NCBI GenBank assembly: GCA_963713805.1
Contig: CAVQNF010000015.1
Coordinates: forward strand, 44,601-108,600
DNA: 64,000 nucleotides
Reading direction: 5' to 3'
Origin: GAS188 sp963713805
Lineage (GTDB): Bacteria > Pseudomonadota > Alphaproteobacteria > Rhizobiales > Beijerinckiaceae
Both the position numbers and the translations under genes were made by a program. The notes below the pieces were generated by a model. The model saw nothing but the letters and a program-made list of their open reading frames with translations, did no database searches and was not told where the DNA came from. Shown here piece by piece: positions 1-10,590 of this stretch; position 1 is the first letter of the stretch, and each line of letters opens with the position of its first letter.

Positions 1-868
1 TCATCGGCAAGGAGGAGGCGAAGCACTTCGGCGGCGGCGCGCCGGAGCTCGCGCTCGCCAATCCGATCGCCGCCGAGCTTTCCGACATGCGCCCGACGCT
101 TGCTCGCCGGGGCTCTCTGAAGGCCGCGCAGCGCAATGCCGACAAGGGGCGCGGCGATCTCGCGCTCTTCGAGGTCGGCCAGGTCTTCCATTCGGACGAG
201 CCCGAGGGCAGACCATGCGCGCGAGCGGCGTGAGGCGCGGGCTCGCCGGCGGCGCGGGCGTCGGCCGGCATTGGTCCGGCAGCGCGGCCGCGGATGCCTT
301 CGACGCCAAGGCCGACGCCTTCGCGCTTGCTCGAGGCGCTCGCCATTCCGCTCGCCGGCGTGCAGGTCGTTCCCGGCGGCCCGCCCTGGTTCCATCCCGG
401 CCGCTCGGCGAGGCTGCAGTTCGGGCCGAAGATCGAGCTCGGCGCCTTCGGCGAGCTCCATCCGCGCACGCTCGAGCTCCTCGACGTGAAGGGCCCCGTG
501 GTCGGCTTCGAGATCACGCTCGATCTCCTGCCCGCGCCCAAGTCGAGGCCGACGCGCGCGCGCGCCAAGCTCGTCTTGTCGGATTTCCAGCCGGTGCGGC
601 GCGATTTCGCCTTCGTGGTCGACAAGAACGGTCGCGGCCGGCGATATCGTCAGGACGGTGCAGAACAGCGATCGCGACGCTCATCGCCGATGTCGTGGTG
701 TTCGACGTCTATGAGGGCGCAGGGCTCGACGCCGACAAGAAATCGGTCGCCGTCGAGGTGACGTTGCAGCCGGTGGAAAGGACGCTCACCGACGCCGAGA
801 TCGAGGCGGTCGCCGGCAAGATCGTCGCCGAGGTATCGCGCCGCCACGGAGCGACGCTCAGGAGCTAG
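1..868 (+). CDS. pheT: Phenylalanine--tRNA ligase beta subunit, C-terminal part, frameshifted
   Basis: The 5' end lies outside the window. The readable protein covers the B3/B4-to-core region ('GELHPRTLELLDVKGPVVGF') and the C-terminal anticodon-binding FDX-ACB domain ('FQPVRRDFAFVVD', then 'TLTDAEIEAVAGKIVAEV'), which is diagnostic for PheT. The enzyme charges tRNA-Phe with phenylalanine as an (alpha-beta)2 complex in the cytoplasm. The frame changes at least four times (near 205, 315, 632 and 665). Removing one extra base near 633 and two near 665 restores a standard 'VDKNVAAGDIV..' sequence, so these are probably consensus errors in an essential gene rather than decay. It ends at TAG 866-868. 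Confidence 0.9.
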   Translation, partial: HRQGGGEALRRRRAGARARQSDRRRAFRHAPDACSPGLSEGRAAQCRQGARRSRALRGRPGLPFGRARGQTMRASGVRRGLAGGAGVGRHWSGSAAADAFDAKADAFALARGARHSARRRAGRSRRPALVPSRPLGEAAVRAEDRARRLRRAPSAHARAPRREGPRGRLRDHARSPARAQVEADARARQARLVGFPAGAARFRLRGRQERSRPAISSGRCRTAIATLIADVVVFDVYEGAGLDADKKSVAVEVTLQPVERTLTDAEIEAVAGKIVAEVSRRHGATLRS

Positions 869-904
869 GGACGACTGCGTGCTCGTCACGCTAATTAGTG
901 TGCT

Positions 905-1030
905 CTTGAGCAAGGCTTGGATGGCCGGGCCGATCTCCTCGGGACAAGCCCGAGGACGGCCATGACGCACTTTGCGATGCCCCACGCGTCATCACCGGAC
1001 TTGGTCCGGTGACCCATGCCTTGCTTTCGG
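905..1030. repeat. REP-type palindromic repeat (rhizobial GATGGCCGGG family)
   Basis: Two hairpins lie back to back: CTCGGGACAAGCCCGAG around 937-953 and a TCACCGGACTTGGTCCGGTGA stem around 990-1012. The outer arms (CAAGGCTTGG and CCATGCCTTG) also pair. Related units occur at 2741-2842, 12191-12310 and 22375-22445. The position after pheT fits an intergenic mobile palindrome that may also end transcription. Confidence 0.75.
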
Positions 1031-1137
1031 CTTGCGTCTTTCCTTCCTCGCTGATCAAATCGTCGCGCTCGCCTTCGACAGGCGCCATTTCACGAGCGCA
1101 ACTTGATCGATCGAAGCGGACGAGCAGGGAGGATGAA

Positions 1138-2736
1138 TTGCGCAGACGAGATTTCCTGAAAGCTGCCGCCGCGACATCGCTTGCCGCGCCTTCGCTCGCG
1201 GCGCCGTTCGCTGGTGCTCGCCGCCGAACAGCGCGTCATGAAATTCACGCCCCAGGCGGATCTTTCCGTGCTCGACCCGATCTGGACGACGGCGACGGTG
1301 ACGCGCAATCACGCCTTCCTGGTGTTCGACACGCTCTACGGCCAGGACGACAGCTACCGCGCCACGCCGCAAATGGCCGAGGGCGCGACCACCGAGAACG
1401 ACGGCAAATTGTGGAAGATCGTGCTGCGGCCAGGCCTCAAGTTCCATGACGGAAGCGCGGTGCTCGCGAGGGATTGCGTCGCCAGCATCCAGCGCTGGGG
1501 CAAGCGCGATGCCTTCGGCCAGGCGCTGCTGGCGGCGACCGACGAGCTCTCGGCGCCCGACGACAAGACCATCCAGTTCCGCCTCAAGCGGCCGTTTCCG
1601 CTGCTTCCCGACGCGCTCGGCAAATGCACCGCCTTCCCGCCTTCGATCATGCCCGAGCGCATCGCCAAGACCGACGCCTTCACGCAAGTGACCGAGATGG
1701 TCGGCAGCGGGCCTTATAAATTCGTCCCCTCCGAGCGCCTCGTCGGCACGCGCACCGTCTATGAGCGCTTCGCCGATTACAAGCCGCGCGAGAACGGCAC
1801 GCCGCAATGGACGTCGGGCCCGAAGATCGCGAATTTCGATCGGGTCGAATGGATCACGATCCCGGATACCTCGACCGCGGCTTCCGCCCTCCAGACGGGC
1901 GAGATCGACTGGCTCGAGCAGCCCTCACCCGATCTGCAGCCGCTGCTCGCCAAGGACAAGACGATCACGGTCGCGATCAAGGATCCGACCGGCGCCATCG
2001 CCATCATGCGCATGAACCAGCTCGTGCCGCCCTTCGACAATCCGGCGATCAGGCGCGCCCTTCTCGGCGCGATCGACCAGGAGGACTACATGGTCGCGGT
2101 CGCGGGTTCCGACAAGGAGATGTGGCAGACCGGGGTCGGCGTCTTTCTCCCCGGTTCCCCTCTCGCCAACGATGCCGGCATGGAGGTGCTCAACGGCAAG
2201 CGCGACCTCGAGAAGGTGAAGCGCGAGCTGAAGGCCGCCGGCTACAAGGACGAGAAGGTCGTCATCCTCGGCGTCACCGATCTCGCGAATCTCAAGGCCG
2301 AGGGCGATGTCGGCTCCGACATGCTGATGAAATGCGGCATGAACGTCGATTATCAGACGATGGATTGGGGAACCGTCGTCGCGCGGCGCGCCAAGAAGGA
2401 GCCGCCCGAGCAAGGCGGGTGGAACATCTTCTTCACCGGATGGGGCGGCATCGACATGCTCAACCCCGTCGGCCATTTGTCGCTGCGCGGCAACGGGCTC
2501 GACAGCTGGTTCGGCTGGCCGACGGCGCCCAAGCTCGAGGAGCTGCGCACGCCTGGATCGAGGCGCCGGACGCGGCGACGCAAAAGAAGCTCGCGGCCGA
2601 GATCCAAAAGCAGGTGCTCATCGACGTGCCCTACATCCCGCTCGGCCAATATTATCTGCCGGTCGCCTTCAAGAAATACGTCACCGGCACGCTCACCGGC
2701 TTCCCGATCTTCTGGAACGTGAAGAAGGAAGCGTAG
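1138..2736 (+). CDS. ABC transporter substrate-binding protein, peptide/nickel family (SBP_bac_5), copy 1
   Basis: A TTG start at 1138 is chosen because a strong ribosome site (AGGGAGGA, 1126-1133) precedes it and the protein opens with a Tat-like signal 'LRRRDFLKAAAATSLAA'. The mature part has SBP_bac_5 hallmarks: 'FDTLYGQDDSYRATPQMAEG', 'LRPGLKFHDGS', 'VGSGPYKF' and an ending 'IPLGQYYLPVAFKKY'. It should capture an oligopeptide-like ligand in the periplasm for the permeases at 7727-9595. It is about 530 aa, the usual size. Frame changes near 1210 and 2550 interrupt it, with no loss of conserved sequence. It is a paralogue (roughly half identical by eye) of the protein at 6107-7714. Confidence 0.85.
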
Positions 2737-2740
2737 CGGC

Positions 2741-2842
2741 CGTCATGGCCGTCCTCGGACTGGTCCGAGGACCGGCACGCCATCCATGCCTTCTCACCGC
2801 TAATCGTAAGACGTGGATGCTCGGCACAAGGCTCCACAAGGC
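2741..2842. repeat. REP-type palindromic repeat
   Basis: A GTCCTCGGACTGGTCCGAGGAC hairpin near 2753 is followed by an arm ending in GGCCGGGCATGACGC. The unit belongs to the same family as that at 905-1030 and sits between the binding-protein gene and the M81 peptidase gene. Confidence 0.65.
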
Positions 2843-2867
2843 CGGGCATGACGCGTAGGGAGTTTCC

Positions 2868-4377
2868 ATGCGTTTCCTGATCGCGCAATTCTCACACGAG
2901 ACGAACACCTTCTCGCCCGTGCCGACGCGGATCGATCGCTTTTGCCGGGAAGGTGACACCCCCTTGTCCGGCGAAGCCGCGATCGCGCATTACCGCGGCA
3001 CCGGCACTTGCATGGGCGGCTTTCTCGAGGTGGCGGCGAGCGTCGGAGCCGAGATCATCGTGCCGATCGCGGCGAGCGCCCCGCCGAGCGGACCCGTGGA
3101 GCGCGCGACCTATGAGGCCTGCGCCAAGGCGATCACGGACGCGGTTGCCAAAGGCGGCTTCGACGGCTTGATGCTCGATCTGCACGGCGCGATGGTCGCC
3201 GAGCATGTGGAGGATGGCGAGGGCGAGCTGCTGCGCCGCATCCGCGCCATCGACGCCAAGGTGCCGATCGCGCTCGCGCTCGACATGCACGCCAATATCT
3301 ACGACGACATCGTCAAGCTCTCGACGGTCATCGCCGGCTACCACCTTTATCCGCACACCGACATGGCCGAGACGGCGCGTCGCGCCGGCGCGCTCCTCGT
3401 CAAGGCGATCCGGGGCGAGGCGCGCCCGGTGATGGCCTGGGCCAATGTGCCGATGCTCCCCCATGTGATGGCGGAAGGGACGCATCAGGCGCCGAACAAG
3501 GACCTTGCAGGAAAAGGCGGCGCGGTGGGAAAACGACGGGAGCGCGCTTTCGGCCGCGCTCTTCGTCGGCTTCTCCCATGCGGATATTCGCGAGGCGGGC
3601 TTGAGCGCCGTCGTCACCACGGACGGCGATCTCGTCGCGGCGCGCCGCATGGTGGACGAACTTCTGCATCAAGCCTGGGCGGCGCGGCGCGATTTCGTGT
3701 TCACGGTCGAGCCGCTGCGCACATCGGTCGCGCGCGCCAAGGCGATGGCCGCCAGAGAAGGGGCCGATCTTCCTCCTCGACCATTACGACAATTGCGCCT
3801 CGGGCGGCACGATGGACACGACCGCGGTGCTCGCCGAGATCCTGCGCCAGGAGCTCGACGATGTCGCCTTCTTCGGCATCTATGATCCGGCGACGCGGTC
3901 GAACAGGCGATCGCGGCCGGCGTCGGGGCGCGCGTGAAGCTTTCGATCGGCGGCAAGCTCGCGCTTGCCGGCGCTCGGCCGGCCGAACCCGCCGCTCACC
4001 GTCGAAGCGCACGGTGAAGACGATCTCGATCGGCTCCTTCACGAGCCGCTCGGCCTCGAACAAGGGCGTGAAGATGGTGCTCGGTCCGACCGTCGTCCTC
4101 GACACCGGGAGGGTGGAGATCGTGCTCCTCTCCAAACATGTCGAGCCGATCGCGATCGACATGCTGAGCGTGCTCGGCATCGATCCCCGCGCCAAGCGCT
4201 TCGTCGCCATCAAGAGCCGCGTCCATTGGCGAGCGGACCTCGGCAAGCTCGCGGGCGCCATCGTCGAATGCGCGGGGCTCGGCGTCTGCACCTCGAATTA
4301 CGACGAGGTGACCTTCAAGAATCGTGCGCCGCCCGATCTTCCCGCTCGATCCCGACACGACCTGGCCGCGGAATTGA
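2868..4377 (+). CDS. M81 family metallopeptidase (MlrC/microcystinase-like)
   Basis: The protein starts 'MRFLIAQFSHETNTFSP', the canonical N-terminus of MlrC-type DUF1485 proteins. It keeps the likely zinc-ligand motifs 'LDLHGAM' and 'ALDMHANI' and a later 'LDHYDNCASGGTMD'. The C-terminal MlrC domain ends 'PLDPDTTWPRN' at TGA 4375-4377. Family members are cytoplasmic or periplasmic metal-dependent hydrolases; the founding member cleaves linearised microcystin, and most have no known substrate. The location inside a peptide-importer locus suggests a role on an imported peptide or amide. Frame changes near 3512, 3765, 3895, 4010 and 4325 interrupt the reading frame. About 500 aa, as usual. Confidence 0.85.
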
Positions 4378-4422
4378 CGTGAGGGGCGCTTTACCTCCCC
4401 CCGCTCATTGCCGCACCTCCCC

Positions 4423-4643
4423 CCGCTCATTGCCGCGAAGGCGGCAATCCAGACTCAGGATGGAAGAGCGAGGAAGCCTTAATGCCCGCCTTCGCGGGCA
4501 TGAGCGGAAAGGGTTGCGCTTTACCGCTATTGCCGCCTCCCGCTCATTGCCGCGAAGGCGGCAATCCAGACTCAGGATGGAAGAGCGAGGAAGCCTGGAT
4601 GCCCGCCTTCGCGGGCATGAGCGGAAAGGGTTGCGCTTTACCT
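4423..4643. repeat. Two tandem copies of a ~120-bp REP/BIME unit
   Basis: Each copy has a left hairpin (CATTGCCGCGAAGGCGGCAAT), a spacer with GACTCAGGATGGAAGAGCG, and a right hairpin (ATGCCCGCCTTCGCGGGCAT), followed by GGGTTGCGCTTTACC. Copy 1 spans about 4423-4525 and copy 2 about 4549-4643, nearly identical. A truncated third start precedes them (4387-4420). The same class occurs at 11618-11697. Confidence 0.85.
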
Positions 4644-4649
4644 TCGCCC

Positions 4650-5774
4650 GCTATTTGCCTCGAAGGCGGCGATCATCGCAAAGGCAAAGGATGCGCTAAT
4701 TCTCCTTGTTAGCCATCTGAATTAGAGTTAAACCAAACCTCCAATCCGCTTGATTCAAGTCCAGGCGGGCACCAAGGCCAAATCCGCTTGAAATCGGGGG
4801 TTCACCTTGCCGATCCGTTCCTTTGCCGCGCGCCATCTGGCAGCGTCTCGCTTTGCGACTTCTTCTCTCTTGGCGATCGACCTCGGACTGGCGGCGCTTC
4901 TCTTCGCCGACGCTTGCCGGCCGGCGGCAATCGCCGCATCCTTCGGCGCCGGGAACGACCGTCAACGGCTCAGGCACACGCTTCGGCAACCGGCCTATCG
5001 CAACGCGAGCCGGGCCAATCGATCGACCTCGATCGTGATCACACAACGGCTTCCGAGCCGGGCTGACGAGGCGCGGTCACCAATGCGGGAACGATCACGC
5101 CCGGCATCAACGTCGCCTGGCATCGGGAGCTACCGAGGGAGTGCTCGTCGGCGCCAGAGCGACGTCATGCCTTCGGGGGCGTGTCGCTCAACGGCGGGAC
5201 GCAGTAGCTTCGCTGTTGCGTAAAGGTCGACGTGACACTTTCGTCGCAGGCGGACTTGCATCACGCGCGAAGCTCGGTGTTCGGCGTCGGCAGCGCCATG
5301 CGGCGCCGGTTCGGCAAACGCGGCATCGACAATGCCTTCAAGGGCGATCGCGATCGGAGGCGTTTAACGCGAGCGCGTGCTGCGCGGGCGCAGTAACACG
5401 CCACGCTCATCCCGCAGGGACCGTGAGAGGTCAACTCCGAGCTCGATCAGCCGACGAGCGGGTTAGCAGGCTTCGCAGACATCGATGTTGACTTACCCTT
5501 GAGCGGCGTTGTCCGGACATATCGTGAGCTTGCACGCGGGACTTGCTCCACATCATCTAGTTCAGGACAAGAGCACGAGGAGCGGACGGACCAAGCTCAC
5601 TCACGGGGCTCTATTCGCCAATTCGAGCACGGATTGCGGTCCCATCCACTCGCGTACGGGGACCGACGGCCGTGGTCCTCGACGCGACCAGCACCACTCG
5701 GCAAGTGCCACGGGCAAAATCGTCAGCGTGCGAGCGTCTCGGCCGACGCTCACCTTCGGCAAGGCAGGCGCCAG
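4650..5774. other. Long stretch without a convincing gene; possible adhesin remnants
   Basis: No frame gives a protein I can place. A plus-strand stretch near 5080-5125 reads 'TNAGTITPGINVAW', like the repeats of autotransporter or filamentous-adhesin passenger domains, and 4960-4990 reads similarly to 'TTVNGSGT'. The signal is short, broken by frame changes, and could be chance in GC-rich DNA. The rest shows no operon-like spacing or ribosome sites. Confidence 0.25.
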
Positions 5775-5865
5775 GGCGTCACCTCACCCGGCTCGTTCCC
5801 CTCGGAATAAATCCGAGGGTCGCAGTCCGACCTCTCCCGGCGGGGCGCTGCGGGAGAGGTGATGC
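5775..5865. repeat. Palindromic repeat, CCTCTCCCGC/GGGAGAGG family
   Basis: CTCACCCGGCTCG is followed by CTCGGAATAAATCCGAGGG and a CCTCTCCCGGCG..CTGCGGGAGAGG hairpin (about 5832-5860). This is the second repeat family of the window, also seen at 13195-13435 and 62085-62120. Downstream (5866-6106) no gene is recognisable. Confidence 0.7.
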
Positions 5866-6106
5866 GTCGGCCCTTCAACGAGAACGGTGCCGCCGCGCGC
5901 AGCCGATGCGATCATCGGTCGAGTCGAGCGAGGTCATCAATTTTCCGTGCACGCCATGTCGAAGCGCGGGCTTGGCATGGAGCTTGCGACCACTTTCTCG
6001 GCCATGGCCGCGGCAGGCGCAAGGCGCCCGTCGTCTTGCCAAGCGCGGCGTTTGAGAGTGTCATGAGCGCAAGCGGCGCCTTCCCGAGATCGAAGAGGTG
6101 AAAGAG

Positions 6107-7714
6107 ATGGACCGCAGGACGCTTCTCAAGGGTCTGGCCGGCACGAGCGTGCTCGGCGGCGGCCTCACGCTTTCCCTCCCCGGCGCTCGCGCAAGGCGAG
6201 GATGCGCGCACCTTGCGGTTCGTCCCGCAGGCCAATCTCGCGAATTTCGATCCGATCTGGGGGACGCAATATGTGGTGCGCAACGCCGCGGCGCTCGTCT
6301 GGGACACGCTCTACGGCGTCGACGAGAATCTCGCCCCGCAACGCCAGATGGTGGAGAGCGAGAGCGTCACGGAGGACGGGCTCACCTGGACCTTCACCCT
6401 GCGCCCGGGGCTGAAGTTCCACGACGGCGAGCCGGTTCTCGCCAAGGACGCGGTCGCGAGCGTGGCGCGCTGGTCGGCGCGCGATCCCATGGGGATCATG
6501 CTGAAAGCGCATGCAGGAAGAGCTCGTCGGCGGTCGACGATAGGAGCTTCAAATGGGTGCTGAAGAAGCCCTTCCCGAAGATGCTCTTCGCGCTCGCCAA
6601 GAACAATTCGCCTTGCAGCTTCGTGATGCCGGAGCGGATCGCCAAGACCGACCCGTTCAAGCAGATCACCGAATATGTGGGCTCCGGCCCGATGCGTTTC
6701 GTGAAGGACGAATGGGTGCCGGGCGCGCGCGCCGTCTTCGCGAAAAATCCCGATTACGTGCCGCGCAATGAGCCCGCCTCCTGGCTCGCCGGCGGCAAGA
6801 AGATCCTCGTCGACCGCATCGAATGGATCGTGATGCCCGATCCCGCGACCGCTTCCGCCGCGCTGCAGAACGGCGAGGTCGATTGGTGGGAAAATCCGAT
6901 CTCGGACCTCGTGCCGCTCTTGCGCAAGAACGCGAACATCAACGTCGATATCGCCGATCCGCTCGGCAATATCGGCTCGTTCCGCATGAACCATCTTTAT
7001 CCGCCCTTCAACAATGTGAAGGCGCGCCGCGCCATCCTCATGGCCTTGAGCCAGGAAGATTACATGCGCGCGCTCGTCGGCTCCGACGACAAGCTGTGGC
7101 GGCCGATCCCCGGCTATTTCACGCCGGGCACCCCGCTCTACAACGAGGAGGGCGGCGAGATCCTCAAGGGCAAGCGCGATCTCGACGGGGCAAAGCGCCT
7201 CCTCGCCGAAGCCGGCTACAAGGGCGAGCCCATCACCTGCGTGGTGGCGCAGGACCAGCCGATCACCAAGGCGCAAGGCGATGTGACCGCCGACCTCTTG
7301 AAGCAGCTCGGCATGAATGTCGATTTCGTCGCGACCGATTGGGGAACGACCGGCACGCGCCGCGCCATGAAGAACCCGCCGGGCCAGGGCGGCTGGTCGA
7401 TGTTCCACACCTGGCATGCGGGCGCCGATTGCATCAACCCCGCCGCCTATACGGCGCTGCGTTGCAATGGCGACAATGCCTGGTTCGGCTGGCCGAACAG
7501 CCCCGAGGTCGAAACGGACATAACCGCCTGGTTCGACGCCAAGACGCTCGATGAAGAGAAGGTCGCGATGCGCAAGTTGAACAAGGATGCGCTCGACTTC
7601 GTCGTCTATGCGCCGACCGGCTTCTTCCTCACCTACCAGGCCTGGCGCAAGAATGTCGAAGGGGTGGTGAAAGGCCCCTTGCCCTTCGCCTGGGGCGTGA
7701 GCAAGACGGCATAA
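6107..7714 (+). CDS. ABC transporter substrate-binding protein, peptide/nickel family (SBP_bac_5), copy 2
   Basis: ATG 6107 begins 'MDRRTLLKGLAGTSVLGGG', a Tat-like signal; a GTG at 6098 is an alternative. The mature region contains 'WDTLYGVDENLAPQRQMVE', 'LRPGLKFHDGEPV', 'EYVGSGPMRF' and 'WENPISDLVPLL', typical of DppA/OppA-like proteins. It should bind the substrate in the periplasm and deliver it to DppB/DppC encoded immediately downstream (12-bp gap), so it is the cognate binding protein. Frame changes occur near 6185 and 6515 (an extra G in GGCGGTCGAC). Full length is about 535 aa. The paralogue at 1138-2736 may widen specificity. Confidence 0.88.
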   Translation: MDRRTLLKGLAGTSVLGGGLTLSLPGARARRGCAHLAVRPAGQSREFRSDLGDAICGAQRRGARLGHALRRRRESRPATPDGGERERHGGRAHLDLHPAPGAEVPRRRAGSRQGRGRERGALVGARSHGDHAESACRKSSSAVDDRSFKWVLKKPFPKMLFALAKNNSPCSFVMPERIAKTDPFKQITEYVGSGPMRFVKDEWVPGARAVFAKNPDYVPRNEPASWLAGGKKILVDRIEWIVMPDPATASAALQNGEVDWWENPISDLVPLLRKNANINVDIADPLGNIGSFRMNHLYPPFNNVKARRAILMALSQEDYMRALVGSDDKLWRPIPGYFTPGTPLYNEEGGEILKGKRDLDGAKRLLAEAGYKGEPITCVVAQDQPITKAQGDVTADLLKQLGMNVDFVATDWGTTGTRRAMKNPPGQGGWSMFHTWHAGADCINPAAYTALRCNGDNAWFGWPNSPEVETDITAWFDAKTLDEEKVAMRKLNKDALDFVVYAPTGFFLTYQAWRKNVEGVVKGPLPFAWGVSKTA

Positions 7715-7726
7715 GGGCTTCGCGCC

Positions 7727-8669
7727 ATGGGCGGCTATGTCGTGAGACGCATCCTCTCGACCATTCCGGTCATGGCCGTGGTGGCGCTCTTCGTCTTCAG
7801 CCTGCTCTATATCGCGCCGGGCGACCCCGCCGCCATCATCGCCGGCGATCAGGCGACGCCCGCCGATATCGAGCGCATCCGCCAGAGCCTCGGGCTCGAA
7901 CGGCCCTTCCTCGTCCAATTCGGCGACTGGGCCTGGCGCATCCTGCATGGCGACCTCGGCACCTCGATCTTCACCAACCTTCCGGTCACCAATCTCATCG
8001 CGCAACGCATCGAGCCGACGCTCTCGCTGATGCTGGTGACGCTCATCCTCTCCATCGGCATCGCGGTGCCGCTCGGCGTCGCGGCCGCCTGGAAGGCCGG
8101 CAGCCTCATCGACCGGCTGGTGATGGTCTTCGCCGTGCTTCGGCTTCTCCGTGCCGGTCTTCGTGATCGCCTACCTCCTCGCCTATGTGTTCGCGCTCGA
8201 GCTCGATTGGCTTCCCGTGCAAGGCTATACGCCGATCGCGCGCGGGTTCTGGCCCTGGCTCCAGAACCTGATCCTGCCGGCGATCGCGCTCGGCGCCGTC
8301 TACATCGCGCTCATCGCGCGGATGACGCGCGCCAGCATGCTCGAGGTGCTGCAGCAGGATTACATCAAGACGGCGCGCGCCAAGGGCATGGGGCAGGGCG
8401 GCATCCTCTTCGTCCATGCCTTGAAGAACGCGGCCGTGCCCATCGTCACGGTGATCGGGCTCGGCATCGCGACGCTCATCGGCGGCGCCGTGGTGACGGA
8501 AAGCGTGTTCGTGATCCCCGGCCTCGGCCGGCTCACCGTCGATTCGATCCTGCGGCGCGACTATCCGGTGATCCAGGGCCTCGTCCTGCTCTTCAGCTTC
8601 GCCTATGTGCTCGTCAATCTCGGCATCGACCTCATCTACACCTTGCTCGACCCGAGGATCCGCTATTGA
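7727..8669 (+). CDS. dppB: ABC transporter permease, DppB-type
   Basis: The protein starts 'MGGYVVRRILSTIPVM' and has about six membrane segments, the DppB N-terminal pattern 'YIAPGDPA' and the inner-membrane permease EAA loop ('TARAKGMGQGGILFVHALKN'). It ends 'LDPRIRY', as in DppB proteins. It forms the transmembrane channel with the DppC partner. One extra T near 8138 (GTGCTTCGGC for GTGCTCGGC) shifts the frame; without it the protein is about 314 aa, the normal length. Its stop overlaps the TTG start of dppC. Confidence 0.9.
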
Positions 8670-9595
8670 GCGCCGTGTCCGATATCGCTTCCCCCTCCTT
8701 ACGCAAAACGCCGGTCGCGGCCGCGCCCGAGCTTCCCGACATCATGGCGCCGATCAAGCGGCGCGGCGCAATCTTGGGCTTTTGCGTGCGCCATCCGACG
8801 ATCGCGATCGGCGGCGGGCTCGTCGTGGTGATGATCCTGATCGCGATCCTCGCGCCTTATCTCGGCACCGTCGACCCGACCGCGCTTGCGCCCTCGAAGC
8901 GCACGCGCGAGCCCTCGGCCCTCTATTGGTTCGGTTCGGACATGCTCGGGCGCGACATCTATTCGCGGGTGCTCTACGGCACGCGGGTGTCGCTCGTGGT
9001 CGGCTTCTCGGTCGCCTTCCTCGCCTCTGTCGCGGGTTTGGCGATCGGCCTCGTCGCCGGCTTTTTGCGCGCGGCGGACGGCGTGGTGATGCGCGTCATG
9101 GACGGCTTGATGTCGATCCCGCCCATCCTGCTCGCCATCGCGCTCATGGCGCTGACGCGCGGCAGCGTCGGCAACGTCATCACGGCCATCACCATCGCCG
9201 AGATTCCGCGCGTGTCGCGGCTGGTGCGCGGCGTCGTGCTGTCCTTGCGCGAGCAGCCCTTCATCGATGGCGCCGTGGCGGCGGGCACACGCGTGCCGAT
9301 GATCATCCTGCGGCACGTCGTGCCGAACACGCTCGCCCCGCTCACGGTGCAGGCGACCTATATCTGCGCCTCGGCCATGATCACCGAAGCCATCCTCTCC
9401 TTCCTCGGCGTCGGCACGCCGCCGATCATCCCGTCCTGGGGGAACATCATGGCGGAGGGCAGGGCGCTCTGGCAGGTCAAGTTCTACATCGTGCTGTTCC
9501 CCGCGGTCTTCCTGTCGCTCACCGTGCTCGCCGTGAACCTTCTCGGCGACGGCTTGCGCGACGCGCTCGATCCGCGGCTGGCGAAGAAGATCTGA
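8666..9595 (+). CDS. dppC: ABC transporter permease, DppC-type
   Basis: A TTG start at 8666 overlaps the dppB stop (ATTGA); GTG 8675 is the alternative. The sequence has the N-terminal OppC_N segment 'FCVRHPTIAIGGGLVVVMIL', the signature 'WFGSDMLGRDIYSRVLYG', the EAA loop 'GAVAAGTRVPMIILRHVVPN' and the ending 'GDGLRDALDPRLAKKI'. All are standard for the DppC/OppC/NikC permease. It is intact at about 309 aa. Overlap with dppB and a 5-bp gap to dppD indicate one transcription unit. Confidence 0.93.
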   Translation: MSAVSDIASPSLRKTPVAAAPELPDIMAPIKRRGAILGFCVRHPTIAIGGGLVVVMILIAILAPYLGTVDPTALAPSKRTREPSALYWFGSDMLGRDIYSRVLYGTRVSLVVGFSVAFLASVAGLAIGLVAGFLRAADGVVMRVMDGLMSIPPILLAIALMALTRGSVGNVITAITIAEIPRVSRLVRGVVLSLREQPFIDGAVAAGTRVPMIILRHVVPNTLAPLTVQATYICASAMITEAILSFLGVGTPPIIPSWGNIMAEGRALWQVKFYIVLFPAVFLSLTVLAVNLLGDGLRDALDPRLAKKI

Positions 9596-9600
9596 CGCCG

Positions 9601-10586
<986 letters not shown>

Positions 10587-10590
<4 letters not shown>

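Noticed and set aside
4423..4643. CRISPR or small-RNA tandem array
   Set aside because: Each unit has the paired hairpins and GGCAATCCAG/CTGGATGCC arms of REP/BIME elements and matches another single copy at 11618-11697.
6311..8005. Very long minus-strand open frame opposite the binding protein and dppB
   Set aside because: It mirrors real plus-strand genes, has Arg/Asp/His-rich low-complexity sequence and no family motifs. It is a by-product of high GC at third positions.
7727..9595. Apparent DppB-DppC fusion in one frame
   Set aside because: The join exists only because an extra T near 8138 throws the dppB reading into the dppC frame. The intervening 170 residues are nonsense.
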